Notes under the pieces: generated by a model
Told to the model about the DNA's origin: nothing
The model's input: only the letters and a program-made list of their open reading frames with translations
Database searches by the model: none
Made by a program: the position numbers and the translations under genes
Source of the DNA: Anoplopoma fimbria
Lineage: Eukaryota > Chordata > Actinopteri > Perciformes > Anoplopomatidae
Assembly (NCBI RefSeq): GCF_027596085.1
Contig: NC_072453.1
Location: 5,591,448-5,655,447, forward strand
Length of the DNA: 64,000 bases
Direction: 5' to 3'
Shown here: one piece after another, positions 14,542 through 29,491 of the stretch
Layout: each line of letters opens with the position of its first letter
How positions within the stretch are numbered: the stretch's first letter is position 1

Positions 14542-15931
14542 CTACCTCTGACTGCAGCCCATCATCATCCATCATCTGCTCCTCTGCGGTTCTTTATTTA
14601 ATTATTTTTACTGTTTAAATGTTTTACTTTACAAGCGGATTACTTTTGTTTGCATGTGAGCTCATCAAACTTGAGACAAACTAAAACTGATACCTCCTTT
14701 GTATCAAACCATTGTAATTATCATCATTATCACAGTTATCAACTCTATTGCTTTTAATCACGGTGACAACAACACACATACAAAATTAGAAAGTCAGGCA
14801 GGTTGAAATTTCCTGCCAAGCTTTGTTAAATTGAAGGACGTAGAAGCGATGACTCCCTCCCTTCCCTCAACACAAAGTCTTTATTGTACCTTTAGTTGAC
14901 TCTTAACCCCCAGCTTCTTGAGCAAAGCTGCTCTGCAGCCAACAGTAGATGACTGTAGTTATACAGAGCGACATCTAGGTGTGAATTTCTGTGACTATGT
15001 CAATATGCAGCAGCTAGAAAACAGCTAGCGTGCTTGGTTAGGTTTCACTAAATAAACACTGGTTAAGACGATAAATAATGTTTTGGTCTACGGATGACGA
15101 GCAGCGAGTGAGTCACTCTGAACAGCATGATCTGACTCACCTCAACTGCAGTAAGTCGCAGACAGCTGCTTAAACCTGTTGAGATGAGTAAAGGACAGAG
15201 ACTGTTGGCTGCACGCAAAGTCCTCATTGTAAACGTTTAAAGCTTAACTTATAATATAGCAAATCTAGTATGCAGATTTTCATATCACGCAAATATAAGA
15301 AGGCTTCTCTCTTTGACATGTTGTCCTCAAAAACTTTGTGGGAACTCAAGTGTTCACGCATGTAAACATTTTGATAATGCCTGTGTGAGCTGAGCAGCTA
15401 CCTGAGGGGGTTGCTGTTTTACATGGCCTTTTAAAAGTTTCTGTGGGATTAAAAGAGGTTAGACACACACACAACACACTGCTATTTCCCTTAGGCGGGA
15501 GAGGAACCTTTCCACTCTCTGCTCACACTCCAGACTAGTCACGCAAGCCCCGTCAGAGAAAGGTGCACACGCACACAGTCACGGGAAAACATACAGACGA
15601 AAACCTTCCTAAAAATGAGTCAGGCGTGCAACTCAGGACGTTTAATGCACATTTTGTTCATGGCTGTGTTTGTGGTTTATGTGTTATATGAACATGCTTT
15701 TCAGCTTTTTTTTGTGTATTTCCAAGCATCTGGGTTGTTTTAAGCTCAGAGAAAATGATAGAACGTTATGGCATTAATAGGGAAGTCTTTATTTGCATTA
15801 CGGAAGCAATGCGGTAATGGCGTGCTGTGTCAACTGTGTCAGTTGTGTCAGTTGACACAGCAACTGAAATACATACAAAAAAGCAAAACAACTACAGAAT
15901 AACAATGGTCCCTTAACTACTGTGATTTAAC

Positions 15932-16044
<113 letters not shown>

Positions 16045-17148
16045 ACTTCATAGTTTTAGTGAGTGTGAGTGACGGAGTGTGCGAGGAGGGCCTATTCAAG
16101 CAGGATGCATGCTTCAGAACAGGCTGCAGGGCATTGCTGACTGACTGATAGGAGAGACCTTTAAAACAAAGCTCCTGACATACACACATGTACACACACA
16201 AACACACACACCCACACACTGCTCTACTTGCACAATCCAAAATGAATAGAAGCGAAACCTCCATAAATCCTTGGCCTGCCTGTCTGCTCATCTTGTGATG
16301 ACCTTTTTTAGTTCATGACACATGCAATCTACTGTAGCAACTATTATTCTAGCCGATCACTCAGAGACAAAACATTTCATGTTTGTCTTTGAATGATGCA
16401 TCCACCCACTGGCACACAGCAAGGAACCAAGTGGCATCTGCCGTAGCGGGCGACGGGTGATTTTCAACCTGTCATGGACTTTTTTTCTGTGCGTGTGTGT
16501 GTGATTAGCATGTGTGTGATTTCTGCCGGCACAGTGCTACAGCTAAAAAGAACGGCTCTGTGTGGAGGTCAGGCACTGTCTTATTTTAAGTCCCGATGTC
16601 CTTGGTTGCAGATCTTGACTTCAGTTGCCAGGTGTGGGGTTTTAGACCCTCTGAATTCCAGAGCTGCATAAATGCTCTCAGATGCTCGAGGGGGGGTTAA
16701 AATGTGGGGGTTTAGGTGTGTTGCACGGGGTTTTGAACCTATGGTGATGTGCATCTGCGAGAGAGCGGGACAGGAAGAAAGAGGCAGAGTAAAAGAGAGC
16801 GAAGTCTGTACGTGAGAGAACTTTTGTGTCTGTCCTCATGTGAACAGTGTCATTTAGGGTTGGAGACTTTTGTAGCACTGGCAGCGATTTTGAATTATAA
16901 TGGCCACAAAATGTCACCGCCACTCCAACCACATGGTGCGGTAGATGCACATTAGGGGCCTCAAGCATGGCAGCTTTACTGTAACTCTTTATGCTTGCTG
17001 TTCCTGGAAGTCCCACACAATGGGTCCAATACTGTTCCATGTCAGAAGACAATTGGGCAGTTCTGAGCTTTAATATATTTGTTCACAGTGGTCAGAACAT
17101 TCATCGCATGAGAATTCAAAAAGAAGCCAGAGTGATCGCGATTCCACG

Positions 17149-17150
<2 letters not shown>

Positions 17151-17206
<56 letters not shown>
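17151..17206. repeat. (TC)n microsatellite, 28 units
   Basis: Pure pyrimidine TC run, a mirror-repeat sequence able to form triplex DNA. Confidence 0.96.
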
Positions 17207-17212
<6 letters not shown>

Positions 17213-17464
17213 TTAAGAAAAAACCCAAAATGGCTGACGGCCCTGGCGCTTCAGCACAGAGCTGCTTAGTTCATATACAGTGTGCAGGAAGTGATTAACA
17301 GTAAAAAGATCAAAGGCGGTGGACAGGATAAACATTCTTCCCCGGGACCCTACTCCTCCGGGGTATACAGCACCACTTCCTCTTTTTACAGACTGACTGC
17401 TGCCTCCACCGCCACAGCACAGCGCACACATTGTCAACACATGAGGCACTGACCCACAATTCAG

Positions 17465-17569
<105 letters not shown>

Positions 17570-17965
17570 CAGAGAGAGATATAGAGATCGAGAAGGAGAA
17601 GGGGGAGGTGATGTGTTTATGAGTTGTGGGGGTGTGTGTATGACTCTTAGGAGCTGAGGCAAAAGCCGAGCTGCACTTAGAGTTTGAAAATGATCATGTT
17701 GTTCGGAACCACCAACCAGTCGTGAGGCTCAGCTTATGCTAATTTCCCACATGATGCTCTCACTGGTGCACAGCTGTGGTGCTAAAGGAGTCGATTATGT
17801 GACCCGACCAGCTGCGGGTGTTGTGAAGGAGAGCAGAGGCAGGAAAGGGAGGAAGACCTCTCTGATGTCAGCAGCACTGGAAATGTGATGCAAATTTGAA
17901 CCAAAGGTGTTACTAAGCAGTGCATTTTTGCTGCATGTGTGGGTTAAGGAAAGACCAGAGGGGAT

Positions 17966-18124
<159 letters not shown>

Positions 18125-21100
18125 CCCAAAATTCAAACCCTCATAACATTACACAGAATCCCTATTAAATAATAGTCATCTCATGCACGTCATTTGCATA
18201 ACGTTGCATACCAGTGACACCAGTTTAACCCAAAAAAGTGTTAACCTCACATTAAAATTTCTATATTATATTGATGCTGTCAGATGTCGCCCAATACACA
18301 CAACATAATAAGGCTCCTCTTATGAATCCAGTTTTAACCTTTTGATGTTTAATCTGCCCCTCCGTCCCCCCAACACGCCAACCTGAGGTGAAACCTTACC
18401 TCCTTTTGGGCTCACTGGATGGCAGATCACAGGCCCTTGAGATCTAAAAGAGACAATTATCCTCAATTGAAGGCTGACAGGAAGAACAAACGCTTCATAA
18501 GTGGTGCAGGGGTCTTTCTTCTCCTGGGGACGGGGGATTAATCCACCGACATGGGGCCTTAGGAATGACCAGGTCACAACGCAGCCAGGTGAAGGACCCC
18601 ACAACCCGTTCATCTGAATAACAGGCCGAGATGGCTGGGTGATCATAGGCCTCTGTATGTATATGTGGAAAATCATCCCATAACATGAGGTCCAGTTTGC
18701 CTGACAGTGTGGCCCAGAACTGGAGAATAAAAATACAGCGTTTGACCTTGTTGTTCCTTTGAAGCTCTAGTCTCAGGGACAATGTCTTTGTGTTGGGTTG
18801 GATGATGGCTCCAGCAGCCTTTGCTGTGGTAGGCGCCGAGCGCAGAGTCCAAATGTGGGGTTTAAAAATAGCGAGGCCTGTGGATGTGTGGCTTGCTCAT
18901 GCTGTTTCTCTTGGCAGATTGAGGTCAGAACATATTGGCCATAATCCGCTTCATATGCAAAAGCTACATGATATGATTCCATGTCTTGTTACAGCCTGCC
19001 AGTTATTCTCATAGTCAATCAAATCTGAGAACACATTGATGATGGAGTGGTATTGACATTAGGAAATAAATTGTTACAGCGCTCTCCCTGGCGTAATAAA
19101 CAAAACATTTTCCTCCGCATCGCTGCCAGAGCTTAACTTTTCATTCACATATTGGTTACAAATGAGCCTCGTTTGCAACGATAACCAGAGAAATGCACAT
19201 GTGGCTTTCACTGAAAGACCCACACTTGGCCCCTCTGTCTGCCATTAAAAAACATTTAATCTGATAGATTCATTTGTCTTTGCGTCTGAAGCCGGGCTAG
19301 TCCAAGGGCAGCTTCCAGCATCTAATTGGTCCAGAGGATCATTGACATCACAAAAGGTGAAAGGTCGGACTGGGACAGCCTTGCAGGTTCTTTGGTGCCA
19401 AGTTCTGTTTGAGAGTTGCCAGGTGTGAAAGGCTTTTGTTGTTGTTCTTACACTGATGTGAACATCTGTGCCGGCCTACTAGTCAGTGCAGAGAAAGCGA
19501 TTCGTTGCTGGGGAAGTGCGGGACGTAATTTAGAGGAAACACACTTATGGGTGGGGTGGGGGAATGGGAATTAATTGCTGTACATCAAGCATTTTGCAAC
19601 ACAGTATTTTAAACATTTCTAACATGATCTAATCGTCCTTCATGGAGAGCTATAAAAGTGTTTAAAGAACATTTAGAATCAAGTTGTTGAGCCACATGAG
19701 CCTAATGTATAAAGTCCTATTATCAGACCTCTGTATCTTCTCTTCATCTCTGTTTGAGGCCAGTGGCTTTAAGCTACATTAGCCACTACTAGCATAACGC
19801 ACTCAAATCTCTGAGTTAGCTGTTGACGTTCGAATTGCATTGTGGGTAATGTAGGTTCCATGTTTTGACTAGGAAGAAAAACCTTTGGATAAAAGAGAGG
19901 GTATGTCTGGTTGTGATGAATTGATTTTGATACTACCATACAAAATATATATAATTGCTTTTGGCTTAACACGTCTTTGCTATTAGTCTTTTGAAATGTG
20001 TAAATGTGTTGTAAGGAAACATCTGTTCGACTTTCCAGTGGAGAGCAATCAACTATGTAAACAGGAAGTCACTGTAGCATCAGGTGCAGTAACATATCTT
20101 ATAAAAGTAAGTTTTGAGGCAAACCGTTCTGTAAATGATTCATGGAGAGACGTGTTTCGGTTAGTAGTATTAAAGCAGTTTAGAATGAGTGGAAAAATAT
20201 AAGATTATTGCAAACTAACAGAAGTTATTTGTTCATTTTGTCTTACGCTGTTACTAGCACAATGTTTTGTCGTGTGAGGTATAGTGTGTTATTTAAAAAA
20301 GCAATTAAAAATGTTTCTACTCTACAATTTTCGATGAAGTGCCAGGTAAGATATGTCAACCCATATTGTTTATCCTGTTCTAAAGGGGTCACAAATTAAC
20401 AAACTAACATTAGTTTGGGTTTAGCGATAAATGCTGGCAGAAATTTGCTAATCATGTAAATTCTTAAGTTAAAATATTTATTTTACCACCTGATGTACTC
20501 TCAATATCTACCATTTATTTTCTAATGCGACAACTGCACATTCTACAGCTCTTAAACTACTAGACTTGATGCAGCAGATTACAACCTTATACTCAAGAAT
20601 TGCATTTAACTCTGACACCAGCCCACACTGAAGGCTACATGAAAATCACTTTAATTTTTGGTCAAATCAAAGTGAAATACATGTTATTGATTGAATATTA
20701 TTTGTGATAAATACAAAATTTCCCAGATTAATAGCTGTTCTATTAGCTGCATAGTACACAGTATTCATGCTCTGATTTTCTGCATCACCAACTGTATGTA
20801 GCTTCCTTTGGCCAAAAAAACGCAACACTATGCAAAAAGTCTGTGCTACTGTAATTGCACGGTGTCTTTCAGTTGCATTACAACCGTAAAGCTTCGGCTC
20901 AACAAGTTTGCATATATAACGAGACGCTATATCACTCATGGGGAATATCCTCAGATAAAGCCGACGGATCTAGGAGGATTTTTCAAGAATGGTCAGCTAT
21001 TTCCAAAGGAGTTGATTAGTGAGAGGCACTTATAAAAGCAGATTTAAATCCGAAATTCTGAAACATAACGACGTTTGGAGGCTGTGTTAGGTCTGCAGCA

Positions 21101-24100
21101 TATTACCATGGAGATCTAGCCAGGTGTCTTTTAACCAGCCATTTTCATGACATTGAGTACTCTGGTGCAACCCATTTCAATTTAGTGATTCATAAAGTTC
21201 CACTGAGTGAACACTTGTGTTATTACTAGGCTAAGTTTGAACTTACAAACGGCTGGTGCAACTGTTGCATCTTGCATCTCCAAAACACAGCAAGCATTTA
21301 GACTCCTCGTATGATATAAATAGACAGTATTTACTTACACATCTGCTCCTGACCCCTAACATAAACAGATATGGCTCCTTTCCCCAGTGGCCCAGAGGGG
21401 TGCAGGTGGTCCACATGGACACCTCTGTATGGGCTCTGACCCAGGTTCAAAGGTCGGACCCCTCAAATGATGCCCTTCCTTGCCGCCCATAATTGCCCTG
21501 TTTATTTTTAGTCCACACTGGGCCGTGTTGAGCTATTAAAAGAAACAGGAACATGAGGCCGTCTGCTAATTACTGTTGGGCCAGCAGACCCTTACTTTCC
21601 CTGATTGCTACCTTATGGTAGCCAACTCAGAGAGTCTCATCTGTCACCCTCACTGTCTCTCAGTGGCAGTGCTGTTTATGTAGTGCTACAGGATGGCACT
21701 TTTCTGCAAGTGTAAGTTAATAGAAACGTCTGCAGGCTTAAAAGAACAAAAGTTTAGTTTTGTGGAATAATGTTGATAATAAATCAAAATGTCTTTGAAA
21801 CTAGATAATTAGGTTCAATATTGGCATAAAAGCCACTATCTGCAGCTTGATTTGTCTGTAATGGAAGTGAATCTTATTTCTATCAGTGCCCTTCACTTCA
21901 TGTAATGTGTGATACTGCTCTGAAATTCCCCAAAGTCACATTGGAGACGCTCTCAAGAAGCTCTCAATTCACAGGATACACAACAATATCCACAGATAGT
22001 TATCACTGAGCCATTTCTGGCAAGTATCAGTAAATCTGGTTCGAGCATTTAAGGAAGCAGTAAGTAATTGGGTCGTTTTAGACCTATTTGTGGTCAGAGG
22101 GAGGTTGAAATAAAGCAGCATAGGCGGCCATCTTGATGAAGTTGTGAAGTTTACAAAGGTTTTGATTGCAGTAGGAAGCTGGTTGTGTGGATTAGCAAAT
22201 GGGCCTTGGCAAAGAGAGTACATGCTTCTGTTTAGTCTTAGAGATATTTGATATGACAATGCGAGATCTGTTATTGAACTGATGAGTAGTAAACAGTGAG
22301 ATTTTATACTAAATAAAACCTCAATATCTGATTGAGAAACCAGGGTTATTTATTTTAATTAATATTACATGGGCTATAGCTCCTACTTTGCATTATTTTT
22401 AACATTGTAGAGATGTTGGCTGTTGAATTGGCATGCGTAACAGCACTTATTTGTAATCTTTCCAATGTTGATGTGCTGAGAAATGTCTTTTAACTTAGTA
22501 GAATTCATGCTCTACAACAAACCAGCTCTTTCATTTCAACATTTTCTGATTTGTAGCTACTTGTTTCCCGTTGTTTTCTCGTCCCTGAATGCCGGCTTAT
22601 GTTGCTGGCAACACGTGTGTCAGCGGTAAAGCCGGAGCTGTCATGAAGGTGTCTGGATAAAGTCAGACAGCGCAGGCCCACCCGTCTTGCTTTACCCTGA
22701 TGGATTGGATTTCCACCGCACCTAGATGCACAAAAAACCTGCAACTTCCTGCAGAAATGAATCATTGAGTGGGGGGGGGGAAATAGATATTCGCCGGAGA
22801 GCAATGCTTTATACTGCTTAGACCTGTTAGGCAGCTATGATGTGATGTTATTTTTCCTGAGCAAATGAATGAGTCTGGAAATGTCAAACTGAACCCAAAC
22901 GCAGACCTGTTCATGGTCTATATCCAAAAGAAAAACCTTAGCATGAGGATGACTTGGATCTGGCAAATCTAAGATATATTGAGTATGAGTGGCAATTACT
23001 TTGCAATGTAGAAATGCAATTATTTGTCATTTAAACATGTAAAAAAACTATATGTGGAAATGCTGTTGAACCTGATAGCCATCTGTTTTGTTGTCCTGAA
23101 ATCTAAATCCAAGGCTGCGGTGTAGTAGAACACAGGATTTGAATACTTGGATTAACACTGATATTTGATACATGATTCTTTTCAGTAGACAATTTGTAAA
23201 CATACTATAATGTGAGAAACTATTTTTCTTCTTTGGGAAAACCCAACAGTGAAAACGCGACAGTATGTTAGTTGAAAGAACTTTATATATATATACTTTT
23301 TTCTTCTTTAAAGGATTTATAAATTATTCATAAATACACAGTTGGTAAACTGTCATTAACTCTATCTAAGTTACTGAAATGGTTTACAACTTTGCCAATA
23401 CACTTTAACATGCCCAAAAGTTACAATTGTAAGTATTTTGTTTACAAGCTTTGTTCGTGATTACCTGTTACCTGACAGTTTAAGGTGGCTGCTTGATAGG
23501 AAGCTTGAGGCTAGTTATTACCCTTTTACACCTCTGTTAATCCCGAGGCACTGCCACCACCCGACTGCCAGTCAGCTCAACAGAAACAAAAGCCTGATTC
23601 TGTGTTTCCCTTAAAGTAGTACATCCTTACTTTTTATATTTGTGCATGTTCCTATATGGGCTGAAGAGGATACCAATCAGATATAATTGTAAAATGCGAT
23701 ATATAGAAACTAAAGAGCACAGATTTGATAACCTGGAGACTGATGACTGTGTTATGGCAACATCTGGTAACACTTTGTAATAATGGCTGCTAACCCGGGT
23801 TATCAGGCCTGCGCAATGTGGATTACAATTTTATCTTGGCATTGGAATCTCAAACTTTCTGCTTTTGGAAAGCCTTAATTGCGGAAAACTCTTTTCTTTC
23901 TGGTTTGCTCTGCTGAGGTAACACCCAGCTGTTGCAGAGATGTTAATATCTGGAGAGCGTCAGGAGCTTTTCTCTGCCACTATGGCTGTTGTTTGTTTTT
24001 CCCCTCCCTGTGTAACATTGTGGGACTTTTTATGGTTGAGGTAATCCTTAAATGTGCCGTGCAGATGTACAGTAGATTTTATTCTAGCTATTTGTGTTTG

Positions 24101-27100
24101 GACATTTGTTTTGGCATGTGTTGCTCCTCTTGACATAAGTTTGTTTATTTCAACAATGTAATGTTGGTTTATTTGTTCAAAGACAAACAGTAAAGAGACC
24201 TTTTGGTCATTTATTGTCAAAAGTAACGAAAGTCTAAATTCTATGCACTAAAAATTGTATCCATTAAAGATGCACTGATTGCAAATTTCTTGCAAAATGT
24301 TATGGTTGACCGATTTATTAACCCTGCCAATCTCTCAAGCCACACTGCTACAACGCTAAAATATATAGGATTTATACCAATAATAGCATGATTAAAAAAG
24401 TCAAAATCCATATGTTATTTTTGTGTTAATTTCCATATACAACATGCAGACTCAAGAGGCTGTGGTTAAGCTGTCATGCTTCCTGTGTAAACAGTGGGAG
24501 TTCCTGTGCCACTGTTCCCACCCAGACATCTGCTGTAGAGCACCAGACCACCTGACGAGCATCTCAGCATGAGGAACACACCTGATGGTGCTCCCTGTGG
24601 CTCTGTTCTCTCGGGAGCCTTGCAGACGGCTGGAACATTGGTTTCGGGCAGCGCTCCAAGAGCAACACGGAAGTCGATGGAAACCAAGTTTGAAAGCGAA
24701 GCTCATAAAATCACCAATCACACTTTAATGTTTGCTAACAGTCTGCTGCCACCGAGGAGGAGCCCCTTTAATGGGGCTGCGCTCAGTTTTTCATAATGGA
24801 AGGATCAGAAATAGAAACCTGATGTGCATTGGTTTCACATTTTTGAATAATAGCCAAACCAATGAAGCATTAAAACCCTACAAGGTTGTGGCAATACAGC
24901 ATGAAATTCAAGACCCGAGTGTTCCAAAGCCAGGGCCTGGTCCTCCTCCCGAAAACTGGAATTCTCATCCAACTGGGATCAACATCTAGCTTCATGGGAC
25001 ACTCCCAGTTCCTCTACCACCTCTTAATCTACCTGAGAAACCCAAGGTGGGACTCCTTGGTGGAAAGGTCACTGTCCCCCAGCATTCCTGGCTTGGCAGG
25101 GGGGCAAGGGTTGGGTTGAAATAAAGGGTAGGCAGGGGCATTGTATGTCCAGGGGAGGTAACTTAGTCGGGTTTGGCCCTTCGGCTTTTGTTGATGTTTT
25201 TTGTTGTCATTGTTGTCCAGACTTAATACAGCATTCCTCCTGGCTCTGCAGTAAGTGTGTACTGGAGAAAGGTAGAGCAGAAAGGGGGAAAGACGACAAA
25301 ACAGACTGGAAACAATAGAAGGTGACCCCCCTGAGCCATTTTGGGCCCTCATGGCCTTCAGGGCCTTGAGCAGAAAACAGCATCACAATGACACTAAATA
25401 GGAGGGGAAACGTAAGCAGCCCGAGGAAACTTAATTCAGTATTTACCTCTGAAATCAACTATAGATTGTTTTTCAAGCAAAGTGTGAGATTCCACATAAT
25501 TTGTTCCACTGTTTACCTGTATTTCATCGGGAGAACTTGCGTATATGACTTTTATTGTGAAAGGCAGTTCAATGCCACACTTTCCATAATTGAATCGTTT
25601 TCTCATCATAAATGCACACTTTATATATTTCAAACAGTTTATCTGCTCATCTCAAAAGCTTGGGTTTGTCAAAATCTTCCCTTTAAATTACATCAAAACA
25701 AAAATGTATTAGTTCGCCTGAAGTCACTCAGCTAGAGCTAATGGGGTCAATCTCTGGTCAACTGAAGCTAGCTCGTCTTTCTATTTTTCCAGCTCTTGAC
25801 GCAGTCTCGCAAGGCAGATCACCTCAGACAGCTTTCCCAGCGTTGCAGGCCTTCCTCACTCCTCCCAGGCTGCTCTTAAAACAGATTACAGGTAAACGGG
25901 TTGTTTTACCCTGGAGCCTTCTGTCACTGAAATATGGATGTGTTTGAAGTGCTGGCCCCTACGCAGCCAAACGAAGAGGTTACATGTTTGGGTATGAGCA
26001 AGATCAGTCATTCTGCTGGCGTTATCACTACCAGTTCGTTGTGTCTGTTAAAGCTCTGCTAAATTCCTCAGCCTAAGATTCCTATCCCCAGGTCATTGCT
26101 GGCTCCTTAGTTTCTCTTGCTGTCTTTTTAGAAAGGCTAATGCGCAGTGAGGCCACAACCAGATATGCCAGCGGTTTACCTCTGTTTTTGAGATGCATGT
26201 TTTTGGGCTGTTTTTGTGGCTATGAATTAACTAAGCTCTCATACATAAAAGAGAAACACGTACTCAGCATCCCGCCCACCACAACTAATTTGTGTCTACA
26301 CAAGCAGATATTAAGAAGTTGCCATTTCTGTTATCTGAAGTTTCCCCTCCGCCTCATTCAAACAGGGGAACTGCCAAAGCTCCATCCATCAGATAACCGT
26401 TGAGGTTTTTTTAGGGTCAGGCACATAAGAGGAACATTTTGCTTGGAGCATTTCTACGCCAGGCTGAGGTTTTTCAAGACCGGCCCATGGGAGCAGATTA
26501 TGACTAATGAGGTCCATGTTAACGTGACCAGAGGAGGCAGCTGGAGAGAAACAGACTCCGGTTTAAACCCTTTATCGTGAGATCTCTCCGTGGGCCAGAC
26601 TGAGGGACAAACCCACAGGAAGTACATCACTAACCGACGGCGCTCACGTCCGCCACAAATGAGCTACAGTGACTTATAAGGAGATCTTTGAGAAGATGAG
26701 GGTCAACACTGACTGGCTTATTCAAAAAGGTATTCAGTACTCTCATCACACTGTAAATCAGTTATTTCTCTGTGTGCCTACAAACAGAGGTGATACATGC
26801 GATTATGGCAGATGGCATTGTGGTTTAATTTACATCCACTGATGAGGTTACACACACTATATACAGAACACCTGTTCACTGTTCCCCAGCGGCCCAAGTA
26901 TTGTTTTTGTGCTCATGTTTTTACAAGGCTGTACATTATTCACCGGGATAATAAAAAAGTGAGTTACAAAAACAACTTTTAAAAATCACTTTTAAAAACG
27001 TTTGACTTTTATGATAATGACAAATATATAGAATGTATGCCAATTTATTTTTAGAATTAACATTTTCTATGGATTTCGCATATTGTTGCATAGAGAGGCT

Positions 27101-29009
27101 GATTGCCGTCTTGTTTACTCCGGTGTGAGGTCTGGTCCCATGTGAGCGGTTTTGTTTTCCCCTCCTGGTGCTTTATTGATACCCCTGTTGTCGTATCTGA
27201 CAAACAGAAATAAGTAATCAGTAATTGTTTTGGCGTTCGGGGGCCCCCAGAATCAATTATTATGTCTCCCCAGCAATAATTTCCTATGTTGATTTAAACA
27301 CAAGCTCCCCCTTGTCAAGTCATCAGGGCTAATTGAGACCTGGGGAGCTCCACTGCAGGATGATGTTGGTTTTCAAATGCGTGGTGGTGCAGCAAGGCCC
27401 CTACTGATTTAGGGTTAAGGTTAGGGATTTATCAGTGAAGAAGACAATTTTAGATTAGGCATTACTAAGGCTGTGATCATGCAGGACAACAATCTAAAAA
27501 AAGATCTAACCGCAACATTTCTTCACTTGGTTTGGACAAGATTAATAAAAAACTCCCAACTATAGAACAGTTACCCGGTTTCCTCCTTGTGGCACGGGAC
27601 AGTCATTCACAGTGCCAAGGTGAGAGCAGCAGCAGGTGTGGGAATAATCTGGGACCCACCCAGTTAGCCGGGGCCCCTATTCACTCTCTGCCCTAAGCTG
27701 CCATCCATTGTGTCCTGGTGGCTGGAGAGGAGCAGAGGAACAGGACAATTATGACATTATGGCTGGGTGGCTGAGCAGCGGTCCCAGCTGGTGTGAGACA
27801 GATGAGAAGAATGGGCAACCAGAGAGCAACCATTCCCACAGGAAAGCAATCCACCACATAGAGAGGCTATATGTTCTGATTCATCAGGGGTTTGTCTGTG
27901 ACGCGGGGACGCTTCGTTGGGATTAGGAGTGTAACGATTTGATCCAACAGTGATTACTTTTGATTCCAAGATTTATTGTATTAAAATAAATCTCACTTTC
28001 TGCCATTTATATTTTTCGGTTTACAGGGCTCGACAGTAACAGTTGCCAGGTCAACCATTTGAATAAAATTGGCAGCCCTTTAGTTGCCACACTTAAACAC
28101 TTATATAAACAGTAGGGACAGCAAACAGCCAAACATGCCCCCCAAAATAAATAGTTAAAAAAATATATTTTTCATTAGTAATATTTAAATATTGCTTTTA
28201 CAGTCAGAACGAGAACCAGACAACCCTGCATGTGTGTTGGTGCGTTAACTTGTGTGTGCACAGGGATCTGTTTTAGAGACAACGGTAAAGCAAATTAAGT
28301 TTTTTTTTACTGTGGGGTGAAAAGTTTGACTAACCTGTCGAATGAACGAATGTGGAATTGTGTTCTTCTGACAGAGAACCAGATGAACCTGAATGAAAAA
28401 CAAAAAAATTCTTGAGGGGCAAAGTATTCTGGATTATATATGAGCTGGAAGTAAAATGAAAATGCAAAACATGTACGATCTACACATTACACTTGTAAAA
28501 GTTAAGGTTGAGCCTTGGTTAAATTATTTTTCTCAAAACATTCAGATCCATAAATTTAAATTGTAGAGTTAAATATCAGGCACATTGTAAATACACAACA
28601 TTGGATTCTTGCTGTATAAATTCAACATTTAGTTTATATCCAACTCACTGACTCTGCGATCTGATGGTGCATTTTTAATAAAATATATCTTCTAACTTAA
28701 TCAAACTTTTCCTTTGCTGACAAGCACTTTAGAGTATGCTCTCTTGCAGTAGCAAGCTAGTTGGTTCTTGTGACATGTGAGCCAATCAGAGCTTGTTTGA
28801 TGTTTGGAAAGGTTAAGTTTAGCTGAAAGGTTTGACTTCTGTCAACTGAAATGAAACAAGTTTGGGACATGACAAAACAAATGTTTAAGGGTGGATTGGC
28901 CTGCCTGGCAGTCTGCTGAGTCTGTAGTGCTCTTGAAAATGTGAATTTGACCAATTTCTGTTTTCATATTGACGTATCACTAAACACAAAGTAGTGCTAA
29001 AGCTGATGG

Positions 29010-29331
29010 GAAAGTCATTCGTTTTGCAGGTATTTGGTCATAAGTCAAAGTACTGGTCAAATGGGGGAATTTAACCTGAGGATGGCGCCAGATAAAAAGT
29101 CAGTTATTATGATTCATCCTGAGATGAAAGTGAATGTGTTTGCCAAATATCAATAATCCATCCAATTGTTTGAGACATTTCCCTCATGGTGGTGTTTGAG
29201 GAAAAATCAGAAGATCACCAAAGTTAAAAGGATTCATCCTCTGAGGAACAGGAATATCTGTACAAAATTTTGTGTCAATCCACCTAATATTTGTAAAGAT
29301 TTCAGTCTGGATCAAAGGGATGGGCCAACCA
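29010..29331 (+). mobile_element. copy B of the same percomorph repeat, inverse orientation
   Basis: Contains TTTTGCAGGTATTTGGTCAT, GATCACCAAAGTTAAAAGG, ATTCATCCTCTGAGGAACAG, CTGTACAAAATTTTGTGTC and TTTCAGTCTGGATCAAAGGG. This is the reverse complement in sense of the 14.2 kb copy. It is diverged, so probably old. No terminal repeats or target duplications were seen. Confidence 0.6.
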
Positions 29332-29435
29332 AGTTCTTTGTTTCTGGCGGCCTTTTATGAGTCACATGCTCAAAGATTTATTATGCTTTTTTGTTTCTCT
29401 GAGACAATTGCTTATTCCTCATAGTTATTTACCTG

Positions 29436-29491
29436 TAACATTTAAAAAAGTGTTACTCCTTAAAAAAGGAGTAACACTTTTTTAAATGTTA
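29436..29491. repeat. 26-bp perfect inverted repeat with 4-nt loop
   Basis: The left arm (29436-29461) and right arm (29466-29491) are exact reverse complements, with AAAA between them. The arms centre on AGTGTTACTCCTT and AAGGAGTAACACT. Immediate flanks do not pair. It is not followed by features of a gene or terminator. Confidence 0.9.
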
